A DNA stretch of 64,000 nucleotides from Halomonas sp. TD01 (GTDB taxonomy: Bacteria > Pseudomonadota > Gammaproteobacteria > Pseudomonadales > Halomonadaceae). Under the pieces are notes generated by a model. The model did not search any database. It had not been told where the DNA came from and was given only the letters and a program-made list of their open reading frames with translations. Position numbers and translations under genes: made by a program. Positions 1-13,464 of the stretch are shown here, piece after piece (position 1 is the first letter of the stretch; each line of letters opens with the position of its first letter). The DNA lies in assembly GCF_923868895.1 (NCBI RefSeq), contig NZ_OV350343.1, forward strand, positions 806,001 through 870,000. The letters are read 5' to 3'.

Positions 1-1939
<1,939 letters not shown>

Positions 1940-2059
1940 CTATAACCCGAAGGAGTCTGGTGTCTCGCAATGATAACGATTGCCGGATACGCTTGAGACG
2001 TATCACAAAACAATTACGTATAAACGTTTCAAAAACGTTTATGTCAGCATGATATACAT

Positions 2060-2070
2060 TGTTAAAGAGC
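2060..2070 (-). promoter_or_regulatory. boxA antitermination element in the 16S-23S spacer
   Basis: The reverse strand reads GCTCTTTAACA, the boxA core bound by NusB/S10 in rRNA antitermination. It lies between tRNA-Ala and 23S, as in other gammaproteobacterial rrn operons. The same element occurs in the 16S leader at 4220-4230. The rest of the spacer 1940-2167 shows no gene. Confidence 0.8.
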
Positions 2071-2167
2071 GACTGTTCGATGAACAGTGATAAGACAACG
2101 CACTAGCTGCGCATGGCTTATCAATGGTCACAAAACATCAACAAACGGTGGGTAGTGTACTACATAA

Positions 2168-2243
2168 TGGTGGAGCCAAGCGGGATCGAACCGCTGACCT
2201 CCTGCGTGCAAGGCAGGCGCTCTCCCAGCTGAGCTATGGCCCC
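2168..2243 (-). tRNA. tRNA-Ala (anticodon TGC)
   Basis: The reverse strand folds as a cloverleaf: acceptor GGGGCCA paired with TGGCTCC, anticodon loop containing TGC, T arm GGTTCGATCC, and an encoded CCA end. It is 76 nt long and sits in the 16S-23S spacer, the usual place for this tRNA. Confidence 0.97.
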
Positions 2244-2353
2244 ATTTTTTTGCCGACCTAACCTCTTGCCATTAATTTCTGCGAGACAAGGCAAAATGCA
2301 ACGACGTATAGCCTGCTATACGAAGAGCATTTTAACGCAGTATCACAGGAATT

Positions 2354-2430
<77 letters not shown>

Positions 2431-2517
2431 AAGAGGGGATCGTGCTTAAACCGTTTGCTCTATTATCTGATCAGGTAATTCATTGTGAGCGCTTACCGCG
2501 AGGGATGATGCATCGTT

Positions 2518-4052
<1,535 letters not shown>

Positions 4053-4290
4053 AATCATTGTGATGCTTACATGTCACTCTAAAGTCACATAAGTGCATCA
4101 ATCTTGGCTCAAGGTTCAAACGAATTCATTTCAATTTACATTGTCATGACCGCTTGCCTTGATATTTGGTGATTTATCACCCTCATCGGCAAGCGCCCAC
4201 ATGAATTACCTGATCAAATTGTTAAAGAGCTGTTTTCGCTGAACAAAACTGGCTAACCGTTGAACTGGTTTGCCTCAGCGAGGAAGGCGT

Positions 4291-4318
4291 ATTCTACGCA
4301 TTTCCTGGTGTTTGTCAA
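4291..4318 (-). promoter_or_regulatory. rrn promoter P2 (sigma70)
   Basis: On the reverse strand a perfect -35 TTGACA (4313-4318) is followed after 16 bases by -10 TAGAAT (4291-4296). The discriminator after the -10 is GC-rich, as in stringently controlled rRNA promoters, where DksA (encoded at 14808-15245) and ppGpp act. That regulatory link is inferred from the family, not shown here. Confidence 0.75.
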
Positions 4319-4512
4319 TCACTGTTTTGAGTGAGTGAAGCGAGTGAGCGAAGAAAGCGAGATTACGCTGCTTTCCTTTTAACTCGTCTCACAAGGCGAC
4401 TGAAGACACCGCAAACTTTCTCTGCAATATTTTCGCTAACCTTCTGACAAACCGAAGTTTTTCAACTTCAATCACCGCTGGTAACGCTGTGCGTCCCCGG
4501 CAGCGGATGCGT

Positions 4513-4541
4513 ACTTTACGGATTCGCTGCCGACTTGGCAA
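4513..4541 (-). promoter_or_regulatory. rrn promoter P1 (sigma70) with UP-like A/T tract
   Basis: On the reverse strand -35 TTGCCA (4536-4541), a 17-base spacer and -10 TAAAGT (4513-4518) are preceded by an A/T-rich tract (about 4543-4575) resembling an UP element. The tract overlaps the tyrS stop codon region. Tandem P1/P2 is typical of rRNA operons. Confidence 0.65.
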
Positions 4542-4570
4542 GTGGTTTTTTGAGAAAGTTATCAAAAACG

Positions 4571-5770
4571 TTAGGTAAGCGTTACACGGGCATAACGTTT
4601 CTTACCTGCTTGAATAACGTAGGCGCTACCCGTAGCCAGCATGGTGTCCTGAGTAGCAACGTCCCCATCTACTTTCACGCTACCGTTTTTCAACATGTCT
4701 TTGGCTTGGGCGCTGTTCTTGGTGAGACCAGAACGGTTGAGTACTGCTGCAATAGGCGCCTGCTCATTACCTTCAAAGTCTACCTCTACCTCAGGCAGGT
4801 CTTCCGGCAATTCACCTTCTGCTAGCTGATTACCCGCCGACTTGTGCGCATTAGCGGCCGCCTCATCTCCGTGGTAGCGGGCAATAAGCTCGCGGGCTAG
4901 TTCCATTTTCACGTCACGCGGGTTAGCTCCTTGCTCAACGCTTTGCTTAAGCGCATCAATCTCTTCGTTGGATTTCAAAGAGAGCAGCTCAAAGTAACGC
5001 CACATTAAGCTATCAGGCATAGACACCAGCTTATTGAACATAGAGCCCGGCGCTTCATCGACACCAACGTAGTTACCTAACGATTTGGACATCTTCTGCA
5101 CGCCGTCCAGCCCCTCGAGTAACGGCATGGTGATCACGACCTGAGGCTCTTGACCGAAGTGCTTTTGGATTTCTCGGCCCATCAGCAGATTAAATTTCTG
5201 ATCGGTTCCACCCAGCTCAACATCAGCCTCGAGCGCTACTGAGTCGTAGCCTTGAACGAGTGGGTAAAGAAACTCGTGGATCGCAATAGATTGATTAGCT
5301 TTATAACGCTTTTCAAAATCATCACGCTCCAGCATCCGCGCGACCGTACTTTGCGCTGCCAGCTCAATCATTTTAGCGGCGCTTAGCTCACCAAACCATT
5401 CGGCATTAAAGCGCACCTCGGTTTTCTCGGGATCGAGAATTTTAAATACCTGCTCTTTATAGGTTTCGGCATTGGCTTTTACATCGGCCTCGGTGAGTGG
5501 TTTACGAGTGACGTTTTTACCAGTGGGGTCGCCTATACGACCCGTGAAATCCCCGATCAGGAAAATAACGGTGTGGCCGAGATCCTGGAACTGGCGCATT
5601 TTTGTTAACAGCACACTATGCCCAAGGTGCAAATCAGGTGCTGTCGGGTCAAACCCTGCTTTAATACGCAGCTTACGGCCAGACGCCAGCTTTTTCTTTA
5701 GCTCATCCTCTACTAGGATTTCATGCGTGCCCCGCGACAGTAGCGCTAACGCCTGATCCACCTCACTCAT
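4571..5770 (-). CDS. tyrS: tyrosine--tRNA ligase
   Basis: Charges tRNA-Tyr with tyrosine in the cytoplasm. The 399-residue protein has the class I signature HLGH at residues 48-51, the KMSKS loop at about residue 230, the Tyr-binding GTDQKFN segment and a C-terminal S4 RNA-binding domain. The [10 protein letters not shown] segment is that of the TyrZ-like branch rather than the E. coli TyrS branch. The start MSEVDQ at 5770 is preferred over one five codons upstream because GGAGAGAG lies just ahead of it. It is divergent from anmK, a neighbourhood common in gammaproteobacteria. Confidence 0.97.
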   Translation of the reverse strand: MSEVDQALALLSRGTHEILVEDELKKKLASGRKLRIKAGFDPTAPDLHLGHSVLLTKMRQFQDLGHTVIFLIGDFTGRIGDPTGKNVTRKPLTEADVKANAETYKEQVFKILDPEKTEVRFNAEWFGELSAAKMIELAAQSTVARMLERDDFEKRYKANQSIAIHEFLYPLVQGYDSVALEADVELGGTDQKFNLLMGREIQKHFGQEPQVVITMPLLEGLDGVQKMSKSLGNYVGVDEAPGSMFNKLVSMPDSLMWRYFELLSLKSNEEIDALKQSVEQGANPRDVKMELARELIARYHGDEAAANAHKSAGNQLAEGELPEDLPEVEVDFEGNEQAPIAAVLNRSGLTKNSAQAKDMLKNGSVKVDGDVATQDTMLATGSAYVIQAGKKRYARVTLT

Positions 5771-5875
5771 TGCCTCTCTCTCCATGTAATATATGCCGTT
5801 ATAGGCGTCAGATATTGAATAACGGGCGATGTTACCATGCCCTATCGCCCTGGTTGAGCCTTCACTACGTTTTGG

Positions 5876-7030
5876 ATGAGCCGCTTTATGAAAACGCCCC
5901 CCCCTGCCTTACCGTCGTATTATGTTGGGTTAATGTCGGGCACCAGCCTGGACGGCATTGATGCCGCGCTGGTCGCTATAGCACCACAATCACCACCTGA
6001 GCTCATTGCCACTCATGCATCGCCAATGCCCCAGTCGCTTCACAACCTACTACTGAACTTGTGCCATGCCGAGCAAGTAAGCTTTGCAGAGCTTGCAGAA
6101 GCCGAAAGCGCATTTTGCCAGCTACAAGCAAACGCCGTGAAAGCACTACTGACTCAGCAACAGATCTCACCAGCGCAAATTCACGCTATTGGTAGCCATG
6201 GGCAGACAATTGAGCATGCTCCCGGCGGCCACCACGGAGGCCCAGCCTATACACTACAGCTTGATAACCCCAGCCTACTGGCAGAGCTAACCGGCTGCAC
6301 AGTGGTAGCTGATTTCCGCCGACGGGACTTAGCGGCGGGTGGCCAAGCAGCGCCATTAGCACCGGCATTTCACCAAGCCCTGTTTGGTCGCCAGACAAGC
6401 GAGCAGCTTGTTTTAAACCTAGGGGGCTTTGCGAATCTGACGTGGCTACCCAGCGATTCCAGCATCCCCGCAATTGGCTTTGATACAGGACCAGCTAATG
6501 TGCTGTTAGATGCTTGGTTTGCGAAGCATCACGATGGGCGCTTTGATCAAAATGGCACATGGGCCGCTGGCGGGCAGATTGATCAAGCATTACTAAAACG
6601 CTTGCTTAACGAGCCGTTTTTTCATCAACCACCGCCGCGCAGTACCGGCCGCGAACTATTTCACTTGGCATGGTTAGAAAATAAGTTAACGGGCCACGAA
6701 GCTGCTTGCGATGTGCAAACTACGCTAGCGGAACTGACCGCGATAAGCGTTGCCCAGGGCATTCAGCAATTGCCAGCGACCCACGACAGCATGACATTAA
6801 TTGCTTGTGGCGGTGGTGCACACAACGCTTATTTAATGGCGAGACTCGCATCACACTTACCCAATGCGACATTTAAGTCTCCCGCAGACCTAGGCTGGCC
6901 CGAAGACTGGATTGAAGCAGGCGCTTTTGCCTGGCTTGCCCATCAACGCTTGCACGGCCTGCCCGGCAACTTACCTTCCGTCACGGGTGCCAGTGGCCCG
7001 CGAGTCCTGGGGGGCATTTACGCCTTTTAA
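5876..7030 (+). CDS. anmK: anhydro-N-acetylmuramic acid kinase
   Basis: Phosphorylates and hydrates 1,6-anhydro-MurNAc to MurNAc-6-phosphate in peptidoglycan recycling. The 384-residue protein carries the family N-terminal [13 protein letters not shown], the catalytic GSHGQTIEH segment, NLGGFANLT and the sugar-binding FDTGPAN motif, with the late CGGGAHN motif. An in-frame ATG four codons later (5888) is an equally plausible start, with GGATGAG ahead of it. Length fits the family (about 370). Confidence 0.95.
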   Translation: MSRFMKTPPPALPSYYVGLMSGTSLDGIDAALVAIAPQSPPELIATHASPMPQSLHNLLLNLCHAEQVSFAELAEAESAFCQLQANAVKALLTQQQISPAQIHAIGSHGQTIEHAPGGHHGGPAYTLQLDNPSLLAELTGCTVVADFRRRDLAAGGQAAPLAPAFHQALFGRQTSEQLVLNLGGFANLTWLPSDSSIPAIGFDTGPANVLLDAWFAKHHDGRFDQNGTWAAGGQIDQALLKRLLNEPFFHQPPPRSTGRELFHLAWLENKLTGHEAACDVQTTLAELTAISVAQGIQQLPATHDSMTLIACGGGAHNAYLMARLASHLPNATFKSPADLGWPEDWIEAGAFAWLAHQRLHGLPGNLPSVTGASGPRVLGGIYAF

Positions 7031-7062
7031 CCCAAGCCTGCAATGCCCATAGCACACGCTTG

Positions 7063-8106
7063 TTAGTCATCGTTTAACGAGAGTGTGCCTTTGGCTTGTG
7101 CCTGTGCATCTTCCATACTCACCACGCCCTCTTTAACAAGCTTAGCAAGCGATGCATTTAACGTTTGCATGCCAAGATTGCCTCCGGTCTGAATGGCTGA
7201 ATAAATTTGAGCAACCTTATCTTCACGTATTAAATTCCGAACCGCGGCAGTAGCAATCAACACTTCATGGGCCGCAATACGCCCACCACCCTGGCGCTTC
7301 AATAATGTTTGAGAGACCACTGCTTGCAGCGACTCTGATAGCATTGAGCGAACCATCGATTTCTCCTCCCCAGGAAACACATCGATAATGCGATCAATTG
7401 TTTTCGCCGCTGACGTCGTATGCAGCGTGCCAAACACTAGATGGCCAGTTTCAGCAGCCGTGAGCGCCAGCCGAATGGTTTCTAGATCTCGAAGTTCGCC
7501 GACCAAAATGACATCAGGGTCTTCACGTAATGCGCTGCGCAATGCGGCAGTAAAACTGCGCGTATCTCGATGCACTTCACGCTGATTTATTAAACAGCGC
7601 TTACTGGTATGTACAAACTCAACAGGGTCTTCGATCGTTAAAATATGCTCAAAACGATGATCATTAATGTAATCGATCATTGCAGCCAACGTGGTGCTTT
7701 TGCCCGAACCGGTTGGCCCGGTCACCAACACCAACCCCCTTGGCAGCATTGCTAATCGCTCGAATACGTCGCCCATCCCCAAGGTGCTCATTGAAAGCAC
7801 GTCGTTAGGAATCGTACGAAACACCGCTCCAGCCCCCCGCACTTGATGGAATGCATTAACACGAAAACGAGCCACCCCAGATACTTCGAATGAAAAATCA
7901 GCTTCTAAGTGCGCCTCATAGTCTCGACGCTGCTGCTCATTCATAATGTCAAAAATCAGGCGGCGAACTTCACTATTGTCCATCGCTGGCACATTAAGCC
8001 GACGAATATCGCCATCAACACGTATCATAGGTGGAAGCCCGGCAGAAAGGTGCAGATCAGATGCATTCTGCTTTGCCGAGAATGCCAGCAGTTCGGTAAT
8101 ATCCAT
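7063..8106 (-). CDS. pilT: type IV pilus retraction ATPase PilT
   Basis: Hexameric ATPase that depolymerises pilin for twitching motility and DNA uptake. It has the PilT N-terminus MDITELLAFSAKQ, Walker A GPTGSGKST (residues 130-138), Asp box, Walker B LVGELRD, His box and the C-terminal AVRNLI motif (usually AIRNLI). The frame is open further upstream, but MDITELL at 8106, with a purine-rich AGAGAG before it, is the conserved start; this gives 347 residues. It is divergent from the YggS gene 34 bases away. The partner pilU, usually next to pilT in Pseudomonas, is absent here. Confidence 0.95.
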   Translation of the reverse strand: MDITELLAFSAKQNASDLHLSAGLPPMIRVDGDIRRLNVPAMDNSEVRRLIFDIMNEQQRRDYEAHLEADFSFEVSGVARFRVNAFHQVRGAGAVFRTIPNDVLSMSTLGMGDVFERLAMLPRGLVLVTGPTGSGKSTTLAAMIDYINDHRFEHILTIEDPVEFVHTSKRCLINQREVHRDTRSFTAALRSALREDPDVILVGELRDLETIRLALTAAETGHLVFGTLHTTSAAKTIDRIIDVFPGEEKSMVRSMLSESLQAVVSQTLLKRQGGGRIAAHEVLIATAAVRNLIREDKVAQIYSAIQTGGNLGMQTLNASLAKLVKEGVVSMEDAQAQAKGTLSLNDD

Positions 8107-8140
8107 CTCTCTTTTCCCAGCAGCGGTAAGGTGCTTGAGT

Positions 8141-8857
8141 ATGACAGACATCGCGCTTCCCGAGTCACTCGCCCAGGCCCGCGAACGCCTGAGTAACGCA
8201 TTAAAAATGGCTGAACGCCCACTCGATAGCGCAACGCTGCTAGCCGTTAGTAAAACAAAGCCCGCCGCCATGATTCGCCAAGCCTGGCACCATGGGCAGC
8301 GTGAATTCGGCGAAAACTATCTACAAGAAGCACTGGAGAAACAAGCCGAACTGACCGACTTAGACGGTATTGTGTGGCATTTCATTGGCCCTCTACAGTC
8401 CAACAAAACCCGTGCAGTGGCAGAAAATTTTGCCTGGATGCACAGCGTTGACCGCTTAAAAATAGCCAAACGATTAAGCGAACAACGCCCGGAGCACTTA
8501 CCGCCGCTCAACATTTGTTTGCAGGTCAATATTAGCCGCGAGGCCTCTAAGTCGGGCGTCATGCCTGATGAGGTGATGGCACTGGCGAAAGAAGTAGCCG
8601 TCCTACCACGTCTGAATCTACGCGGGCTCATGGCGATTCCTGCCCCGGCTAACAGCCTTGCAGAACAACGAACACCCCTTGCAGCATTGCGCCAACTGCT
8701 GGAAGACCTTCAGGCAGCGCTACCTGATGCCCCTCTGGATACGCTATCGATGGGGATGAGCGACGATCTAGAAGCCGCTGTTTTAGAAGGCGCAACGCTG
8801 GTACGTTTAGGAACGGCGATTTTTGGCGCACGCACCACTCAGCACACTGCTCAGTAG
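8141..8857 (+). CDS. yggS: YggS family pyridoxal phosphate homeostasis protein
   Basis: PLP-binding, non-enzymatic fold type III protein that keeps free PLP and amino acid pools balanced (PROSC/PLPBP family). It shows the PLP-lysine segment LLAVSKTKP, GENYLQEA, WHFIGPLQSNK, LQVNIS and the C-terminal SMGMSDDLEAA followed by VRLGTAIFG. The start MTDIALPES at 8141 matches the family N-terminus; the frame is open upstream through the pilT promoter region but that part is not conserved. 238 residues. The order yggS-proC-yggT-metX-metW is conserved in Pseudomonas. Confidence 0.94.
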   Translation: MTDIALPESLAQARERLSNALKMAERPLDSATLLAVSKTKPAAMIRQAWHHGQREFGENYLQEALEKQAELTDLDGIVWHFIGPLQSNKTRAVAENFAWMHSVDRLKIAKRLSEQRPEHLPPLNICLQVNISREASKSGVMPDEVMALAKEVAVLPRLNLRGLMAIPAPANSLAEQRTPLAALRQLLEDLQAALPDAPLDTLSMGMSDDLEAAVLEGATLVRLGTAIFGARTTQHTAQ

Positions 8858-8898
8858 TGCCCTCTTATTGAATAGCGTTAAGACGACTAACACCCCAT

Positions 8899-8919
8899 GC
8901 TGCCCGATGCAGCTTTTTT
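8899..8919 (+). terminator. possible weak terminator after yggS
   Basis: GCTGC-CCGAT-GCAGC is followed at once by six T residues. The stem has only 5 bp and proC starts 19 bases later, so it may reduce rather than stop transcription into proC. Confidence 0.4.
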
Positions 8920-8937
8920 GCAAAAAAGGATACCCAC

Positions 8938-9762
8938 ATGGCGAGCAAGATTACCTTCATTGGCGCAGGCAATATGGCCAGCGCCATTATCGGCGGCCTC
9001 ATCGATAGTGGTGTGTCTCCTAGCGACATCACTGCCACTGCCCCTAATGAAAACGAGTTAGCACCTCTAAAAGCACGCTTAGGAATTAACACGAACACCG
9101 ATAACAACGCAGCCGTCGCAGACGCCAACGTAGTCGTACTCGCGGTCAAACCACAGATTATGCGCAGCGTATGCGAAGCGCTGCGGGATAATGTACAGCA
9201 GCAATCACCGCTGATTATTTCTATCGCGGCGGGTCTGGATGCAGCCACCATTGATCAATGGCTAGGTGGTAGTAATGCGTTAGTTCGTTGCATGCCCAAC
9301 ACCCCTTCATTGGTCGGTATCGGTGCCAGCGGCTTATATGCCAACAGCGCGGTGAGTGAAGAGCAACGCACGCTAGCAACACAACTCATGGAAGCAGTTG
9401 GTATTGTGGAGTGGGTTGAAGAAGAGAGCCTTCTTGATGCAGTAACTGCGGTATCAGGCAGTGCGCCGGCTTATTTCTTTTTAATGTTTGAGGCGATGGA
9501 AGAAGCCGCTGTCAAACTTGGCTTGCCTGCCGCTACGGCACGACGCTTGGCCATTCAAACAGCGCTAGGTGCCGCTACTATGGCCCAGCGTAGCGACAAA
9601 GATCCGGCCACGCTTAAACAAAATGTTATGTCACCAGGCGGCACAACAGAACGTGCTATTCAGCACATGGAAGATGCGCAACTACGCGCTACCATCGCCG
9701 ACGCCATGCAGGCCTGTGCCCAGCGCGCAGAAGCCATGTCCAAGGAACTTAGCGCCAACTAA
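8938..9762 (+). CDS. proC: pyrroline-5-carboxylate reductase
   Basis: Last step of proline synthesis: NAD(P)H reduction of pyrroline-5-carboxylate, cytoplasmic. The 274-residue protein has the N-terminal Rossmann motif FIGAGNMASAIIGG, the AVKPQ segment, RCMPNTPSLVG and the C-terminal substrate-binding stretch around VSGSAPAYFF and MSPGGTT. AAAGGA precedes the ATG. Proline is both a protein amino acid and a common compatible solute in halophiles; the latter role is not shown by the sequence. Confidence 0.96.
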   Translation: MASKITFIGAGNMASAIIGGLIDSGVSPSDITATAPNENELAPLKARLGINTNTDNNAAVADANVVVLAVKPQIMRSVCEALRDNVQQQSPLIISIAAGLDAATIDQWLGGSNALVRCMPNTPSLVGIGASGLYANSAVSEEQRTLATQLMEAVGIVEWVEEESLLDAVTAVSGSAPAYFFLMFEAMEEAAVKLGLPAATARRLAIQTALGAATMAQRSDKDPATLKQNVMSPGGTTERAIQHMEDAQLRATIADAMQACAQRAEAMSKELSAN

Positions 9763-9791
9763 ATACGCAACTATGCAACGGAGAGGCAGCA

Positions 9792-10385
9792 ATGGGTAGT
9801 CAAGTGGGCAGTGCCGGGTTAATGCTCGTTAACTCGTTAATCAATATTTATTTATTCTTACTGATGCTGCGCTTTTTGCTGCAGGCATCGCGGGCAGATT
9901 ATTACAACCCGCTTAGCCAATCAGTGGTTAAAATCACCCAGCCTGTCGTAGGGTTATTTCAGGGCTTCTTGGGTCCCGTGGCTGGGCGCTTTGACCTTGC
10001 CACGTTAGCCGCGGGTTTTGTGCTGAAAGTGGTTAGCATGGTGGCCATTTTCATGGTGATTGGCGTTGGCATGCCGCCCATTCCAGGACTGTTGATTGCT
10101 GGCATTGCGGCACTGGCCAACGCCATATTAAAGATTTACTTCTTTGCCATGATTGTGATGATTATTCTGAGCTGGGTAGCACCGAATGCTAGCCACCCAG
10201 GTGCTTTGCTGGTAATGCAGTTAGTCGAGCCTATTATGGCCCCTGTTCGGAAAGTCATTCCGCCACTCGGCATGATCGATTTATCACCCATCGTGGTGTT
10301 TATTGCGATTAATTTGGTGGATGGCTTAGTGGTGGGGGCTTTGATCCGCGCTGCGGGTATCTCTGGCGCACTGGTTGGGCTGTAA
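9792..10385 (+). CDS. yggT: YggT family integral membrane protein
   Basis: A 197-residue protein with two similar halves, each a YGGT domain with hydrophobic helices (residues about 10-30 and 65-100, then 115-135 and 155-180). Family members have been linked to osmotic tolerance and cell division/photosystem assembly, but the molecular role is unsettled. It follows proC by 29 bases, probably co-transcribed. Confidence 0.9.
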   Translation: MGSQVGSAGLMLVNSLINIYLFLLMLRFLLQASRADYYNPLSQSVVKITQPVVGLFQGFLGPVAGRFDLATLAAGFVLKVVSMVAIFMVIGVGMPPIPGLLIAGIAALANAILKIYFFAMIVMIILSWVAPNASHPGALLVMQLVEPIMAPVRKVIPPLGMIDLSPIVVFIAINLVDGLVVGALIRAAGISGALVGL

Positions 10386-10449
10386 CCGCGTAACATTCCC
10401 CAGGGCCTCTTTTTAGCAGGATTTATTTTTTGCAGGACTAGCGCTTTCG

Positions 10450-11646
10450 ATGCCTGATTCAGACACTCTCGCTTTCGTTGACCGGCCGGCGGACTCCGTT
10501 GGCCTCGTCACCCCCCATGTAGCGAAATTTGATACGCCGCTCCCGCTTGCTTGTGGCAAGGTGCTGCCTGAGTACGAGCTTATCTACGAAACCTACGGCA
10601 CGCTAAACGCTGAGCGTAATAACGCTGTGTTGATCTGCCATGCGTTATCGGGACACCATCATGCGGCGGGCTACCACGGTAACGAAGACCGCAAACCTGG
10701 CTGGTGGGATGCCCATATTGGCCCCGGAAAATCTATCGATACCAACCACTTTTTTGTGGTATCGCTAAATAATCTGGGCGGCTGCCATGGCAGTACAGGC
10801 CCTGTTAGCCACAACCCTGAAACCGGCCGCCAGTGGGGGCCTGATTTCCCTATGGTTACCGTCAGTGACTGGGTAGCCAGCCAAGCACGTCTAGCCGACC
10901 AACTGGGCATTGAACGTTGGGCCGCTGCAGTGGGCGGTAGCCTGGGTGGTATGCAGGTGCTTCAGTGGACAATGACCTATCCTGAGCGTGTCGCCAATGC
11001 GGTAGTGATTGCCGCTACGCCACGGCTTTCCGCCCAGAATATTGCCTTTAACGAAGTGGCTCGTCAGGCGATTCGCTCTGACCCTGAGTTCTTCGACGGT
11101 TGGTATGCAGAGCACGACACGGTTCCGAAACGCGGTTTGAAACTGGCACGTATGGTGGGCCACATCACCTATCTCTCCGAAGATGCCATGGGCAGTAAAT
11201 TTGGCCGCGACTTACGCAGCAACGACCTGAACTTTGGGTTTGATGTCGAGTTCCAGGTTGAGTCTTATCTGCGTTATCAAGGCGATACGTTCTCTACCGC
11301 CTTCGACGCCAACACCTATTTGTTAATGACCAAGGCGCTTGACTACTTCGACCCCGCCGCCACTCAAACAGGCGACCTAGCCAGCGCACTAGCACCGGCA
11401 CAGTGCCCTTTTCTGATCGTTAGCTTTACCACTGACTGGCGCTTCCCGCCCTCTCGTTCTCGAGAACTCGTCGACGCGCTCACCCGCGCAGGCAAATCCG
11501 TTAGCTATGCCAATATCGACTCTCCTCACGGGCATGATGCTTTCTTACTGCCCGAACCGCGTTACCACGCTCTGTTCAGCGCATTTATGACTCGCATAGC
11601 CAGAGAGCTGAATATCGAAGAAACAGCCAGAGAGGAAAGCCTGTAA
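10450..11646 (+). CDS. metX: homoserine O-acyltransferase (MetX)
   Basis: Activates homoserine for methionine synthesis. Alpha/beta-hydrolase fold: HALSGHHH oxyanion region, nucleophile serine in GGSLGGMQ, and the late catalytic Asp/His around TTDWRFPP and DSPHGHDAF. 398 residues. MetX was named an acetyltransferase, but gammaproteobacterial members of this clade often use succinyl-CoA; the sequence alone does not settle the acyl donor. It overlaps metW by one base (TAATG), implying translational coupling. Confidence 0.94.
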   Translation: MPDSDTLAFVDRPADSVGLVTPHVAKFDTPLPLACGKVLPEYELIYETYGTLNAERNNAVLICHALSGHHHAAGYHGNEDRKPGWWDAHIGPGKSIDTNHFFVVSLNNLGGCHGSTGPVSHNPETGRQWGPDFPMVTVSDWVASQARLADQLGIERWAAAVGGSLGGMQVLQWTMTYPERVANAVVIAATPRLSAQNIAFNEVARQAIRSDPEFFDGWYAEHDTVPKRGLKLARMVGHITYLSEDAMGSKFGRDLRSNDLNFGFDVEFQVESYLRYQGDTFSTAFDANTYLLMTKALDYFDPAATQTGDLASALAPAQCPFLIVSFTTDWRFPPSRSRELVDALTRAGKSVSYANIDSPHGHDAFLLPEPRYHALFSAFMTRIARELNIEETAREESL

Positions 11647-12239
11647 TGCGCGCGGATCTTGAACTGATTTACGACTGGGTGCCCCGAGGGGCTCACGTGC
11701 TGGATTTAGCCTGCGGCGATGGCGCTCTGCTTGAGCGTTTAGCACAGGAAAAAAATGTTACCGGCTACGGTTTAGAAATCGACCCCGACGGTATTACCCA
11801 GTGTGTCGCCAGGGGCGTGAACGTTATTGAGCATAACCTAGATGATGGCCTCAGTAGTTTCTGCGACAACAGCTATGATCAAGTCATAATGACCCAGGCG
11901 CTTCAGGCGCTACGTCGCCCGGATAAAATGCTCGATGAAATGCTACGCGTCGCCGAGGAAGGCATTATCACCTTTCCTAATTTTGCTTATTGGCGACACC
12001 GAGTTCATCTCGGTCTACGCGGCTATATGCCGGTCTCTAAATCTCTACCCCATGCCTGGTATGACACACCCAACATCCACCTTTCTACCTTTAACGACTT
12101 CGAGCATCTGTGCCGTGAAAAAGGGTTGGTGATTGTTGATCGCGCGGTAGGGGTTGGCGATCACAAAGGGCACTGGACATCAAAATGGTGGCCCAACCTA
12201 TTCGGTGAAATTGCTATTTTTAGAGTGCGCCGTCGCTAA
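11646..12239 (+). CDS. metW: methionine biosynthesis protein MetW
   Basis: SAM-methyltransferase-like protein (197 residues) with motif I VLDLACGDGALLE near the N-terminus. In the metX-metW pairs of proteobacteria MetW is needed for full MetX activity, probably through direct interaction; no methylated substrate is established. Start and metX stop share a base. Confidence 0.94.
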   Translation: MRADLELIYDWVPRGAHVLDLACGDGALLERLAQEKNVTGYGLEIDPDGITQCVARGVNVIEHNLDDGLSSFCDNSYDQVIMTQALQALRRPDKMLDEMLRVAEEGIITFPNFAYWRHRVHLGLRGYMPVSKSLPHAWYDTPNIHLSTFNDFEHLCREKGLVIVDRAVGVGDHKGHWTSKWWPNLFGEIAIFRVRRR

Positions 12240-12277
12240 TTTACTCTAGCTTGACGACCCATAAGAGGAGACCTGCC

Positions 12278-12739
12278 ATGGTTTATCGAGTGCTACGCAG
12301 AACTACCCTGTTTACTACAATGCTTTGCTCGCTGCTCCTCGCCGCCCACGCGGCAGCTGAGCAGCTAACACGGATAGGTGACTACGAGATCCACTACAGT
12401 GCCGTGGCCACCAGTTTTCTTACCCCAGAAGTTGCCCAAGCGCACGGCATTCAGCGCAGTGCAGGCCGCGGACTGGTCAATGTGAGCGTACGCGAACGCC
12501 AAGAAGACGGCAGCACCCGCGCCGTTAACGCCAGCGTACAAGGCCATGTGACAGGCCTGACCGATGTCCAAGAGTCGCTAAGCTTTCGTACCGTGCACGA
12601 TGGTGATGCCACTTATCACTTAGCCACCTTTGCCCTGCGCCACGACGAGCCCACGCGTTTTAACTTGGACGTTCGCTACGACCGCAATGCCAGCCCAGAG
12701 CGGGTCAGCTTTATTCAGCGTTTTTATATCGAGCGTTAA
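12278..12739 (+). CDS. DUF4426 domain periplasmic protein
   Basis: The 153-residue protein has a clear signal peptide (basic N-terminus, hydrophobic TTMLCSLLLAAHA, cleavage near AHAAA). The remainder matches the DUF4426 family typically found just after metW in Pseudomonas and relatives; its function is unknown to me. The ATG at 12278 has AGAGGAG (12264-12270) ahead of it; a TTG nine codons upstream in frame is less likely. Its end overlaps the end of convergent sfsA by 4 bases. Confidence 0.85.
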   Translation: MVYRVLRRTTLFTTMLCSLLLAAHAAAEQLTRIGDYEIHYSAVATSFLTPEVAQAHGIQRSAGRGLVNVSVRERQEDGSTRAVNASVQGHVTGLTDVQESLSFRTVHDGDATYHLATFALRHDEPTRFNLDVRYDRNASPERVSFIQRFYIER

Positions 12740-13464
12740 CTCCTCATCGGTAGCGTCCGTGCTAATCGCACCGCTACCGGCGCTCCCGCATGCCAATCCA
12801 GCGTAATACCATAGGCCAGTACCTCAACGCCTGCGTTAACCGCATTCACTAATGCGGCGGCGTAGGCCGTGTCGATATGAGCCGCTGGGGCTACATCGTG
12901 AATGCCTTCATGGGCCACACAAAATAGCAGAACGGCCCTTTCACCCTGCTCGACAAGCGCGGTTAATGCATGCAAATGCTTGGTCCCCCTCACGCTGACT
13001 GAGTCAGGAAAATAACCATGACCATCAGCTTCTTTAAGGGTGACCTGCTTAACTTCAACATAGACTCCGCCCTTATCAGGATCACTCAGCCAAAAATCGA
13101 GCCTTGCATCACTGATTTTCACTTCCCGTTTGAGCGTTTGATAGCCTGCCAATGGCGCGATATCACCAGCCAAAATAGCCTCTTCCACGATACGGTTGGC
13201 TCGGCCAGTGTGGACAGAAGCCAATGCCTGGGAACCATCTGGCTGCGGCAACTCAATCCACTCCCAGGTCCAAGACAGCTTGCGCTTGGGATTATCACTC
13301 CGCGACAGCCACACTCGGCAACCGGGCACATTCACCGCTTTCATCGAACCGGTGTTGGGACAGTGGGCAACAACTTCCTCACCACTTTCCAATCGCACAT
13401 CAGCCAAAAAGCGTTTATAGCGACGCAGCAGCACTCCAGACACCAACTCAGGATAGGTCGTCAT
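12736..13464 (-). CDS. sfsA: sugar fermentation stimulation protein SfsA
   Basis: 242-residue SfsA family protein: N-terminal OB-like part with GEEVVAHCPNTGSM, then the nuclease-like domain with YVEVKQVTL and FPDSVSVRGTKHL. SfsA of E. coli was described as a DNA-binding/nuclease-like protein influencing maltose genes; its biological role is not firm. Its start overlaps the stop of the upstream aminotransferase by 4 bases (ATGA), so the two form an operon next to dksA, as in Pseudomonas. Confidence 0.93.
   Translation of the reverse strand: MTTYPELVSGVLLRRYKRFLADVRLESGEEVVAHCPNTGSMKAVNVPGCRVWLSRSDNPKRKLSWTWEWIELPQPDGSQALASVHTGRANRIVEEAILAGDIAPLAGYQTLKREVKISDARLDFWLSDPDKGGVYVEVKQVTLKEADGHGYFPDSVSVRGTKHLHALTALVEQGERAVLLFCVAHEGIHDVAPAAHIDTAYAAALVNAVNAGVEVLAYGITLDWHAGAPVAVRLARTLPMRS

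Larger units (their letters stand above)
4053..4570 (-). other. rRNA operon leader and promoter region
   Basis: This 518-base stretch contains no gene. It holds two sigma70-type promoters, a boxA at 4220-4230, and a nested stem-loop formed by CGCTTGCC (4151-4158) and GGCAAGCG (4188-4195) enclosing GGTGAT/ATCACC. A small hairpin GAAGTT-TTTC-AACTTC lies at 4454-4469 between the two promoters. No clear terminator separates the upstream tyrS from the operon, and both read in the same direction. Confidence 0.75.

Noticed and set aside
9792..11646. SAM or other methionine riboswitch before metX
   Set aside because: Only 64 bases separate yggT and metX and no such fold is visible.
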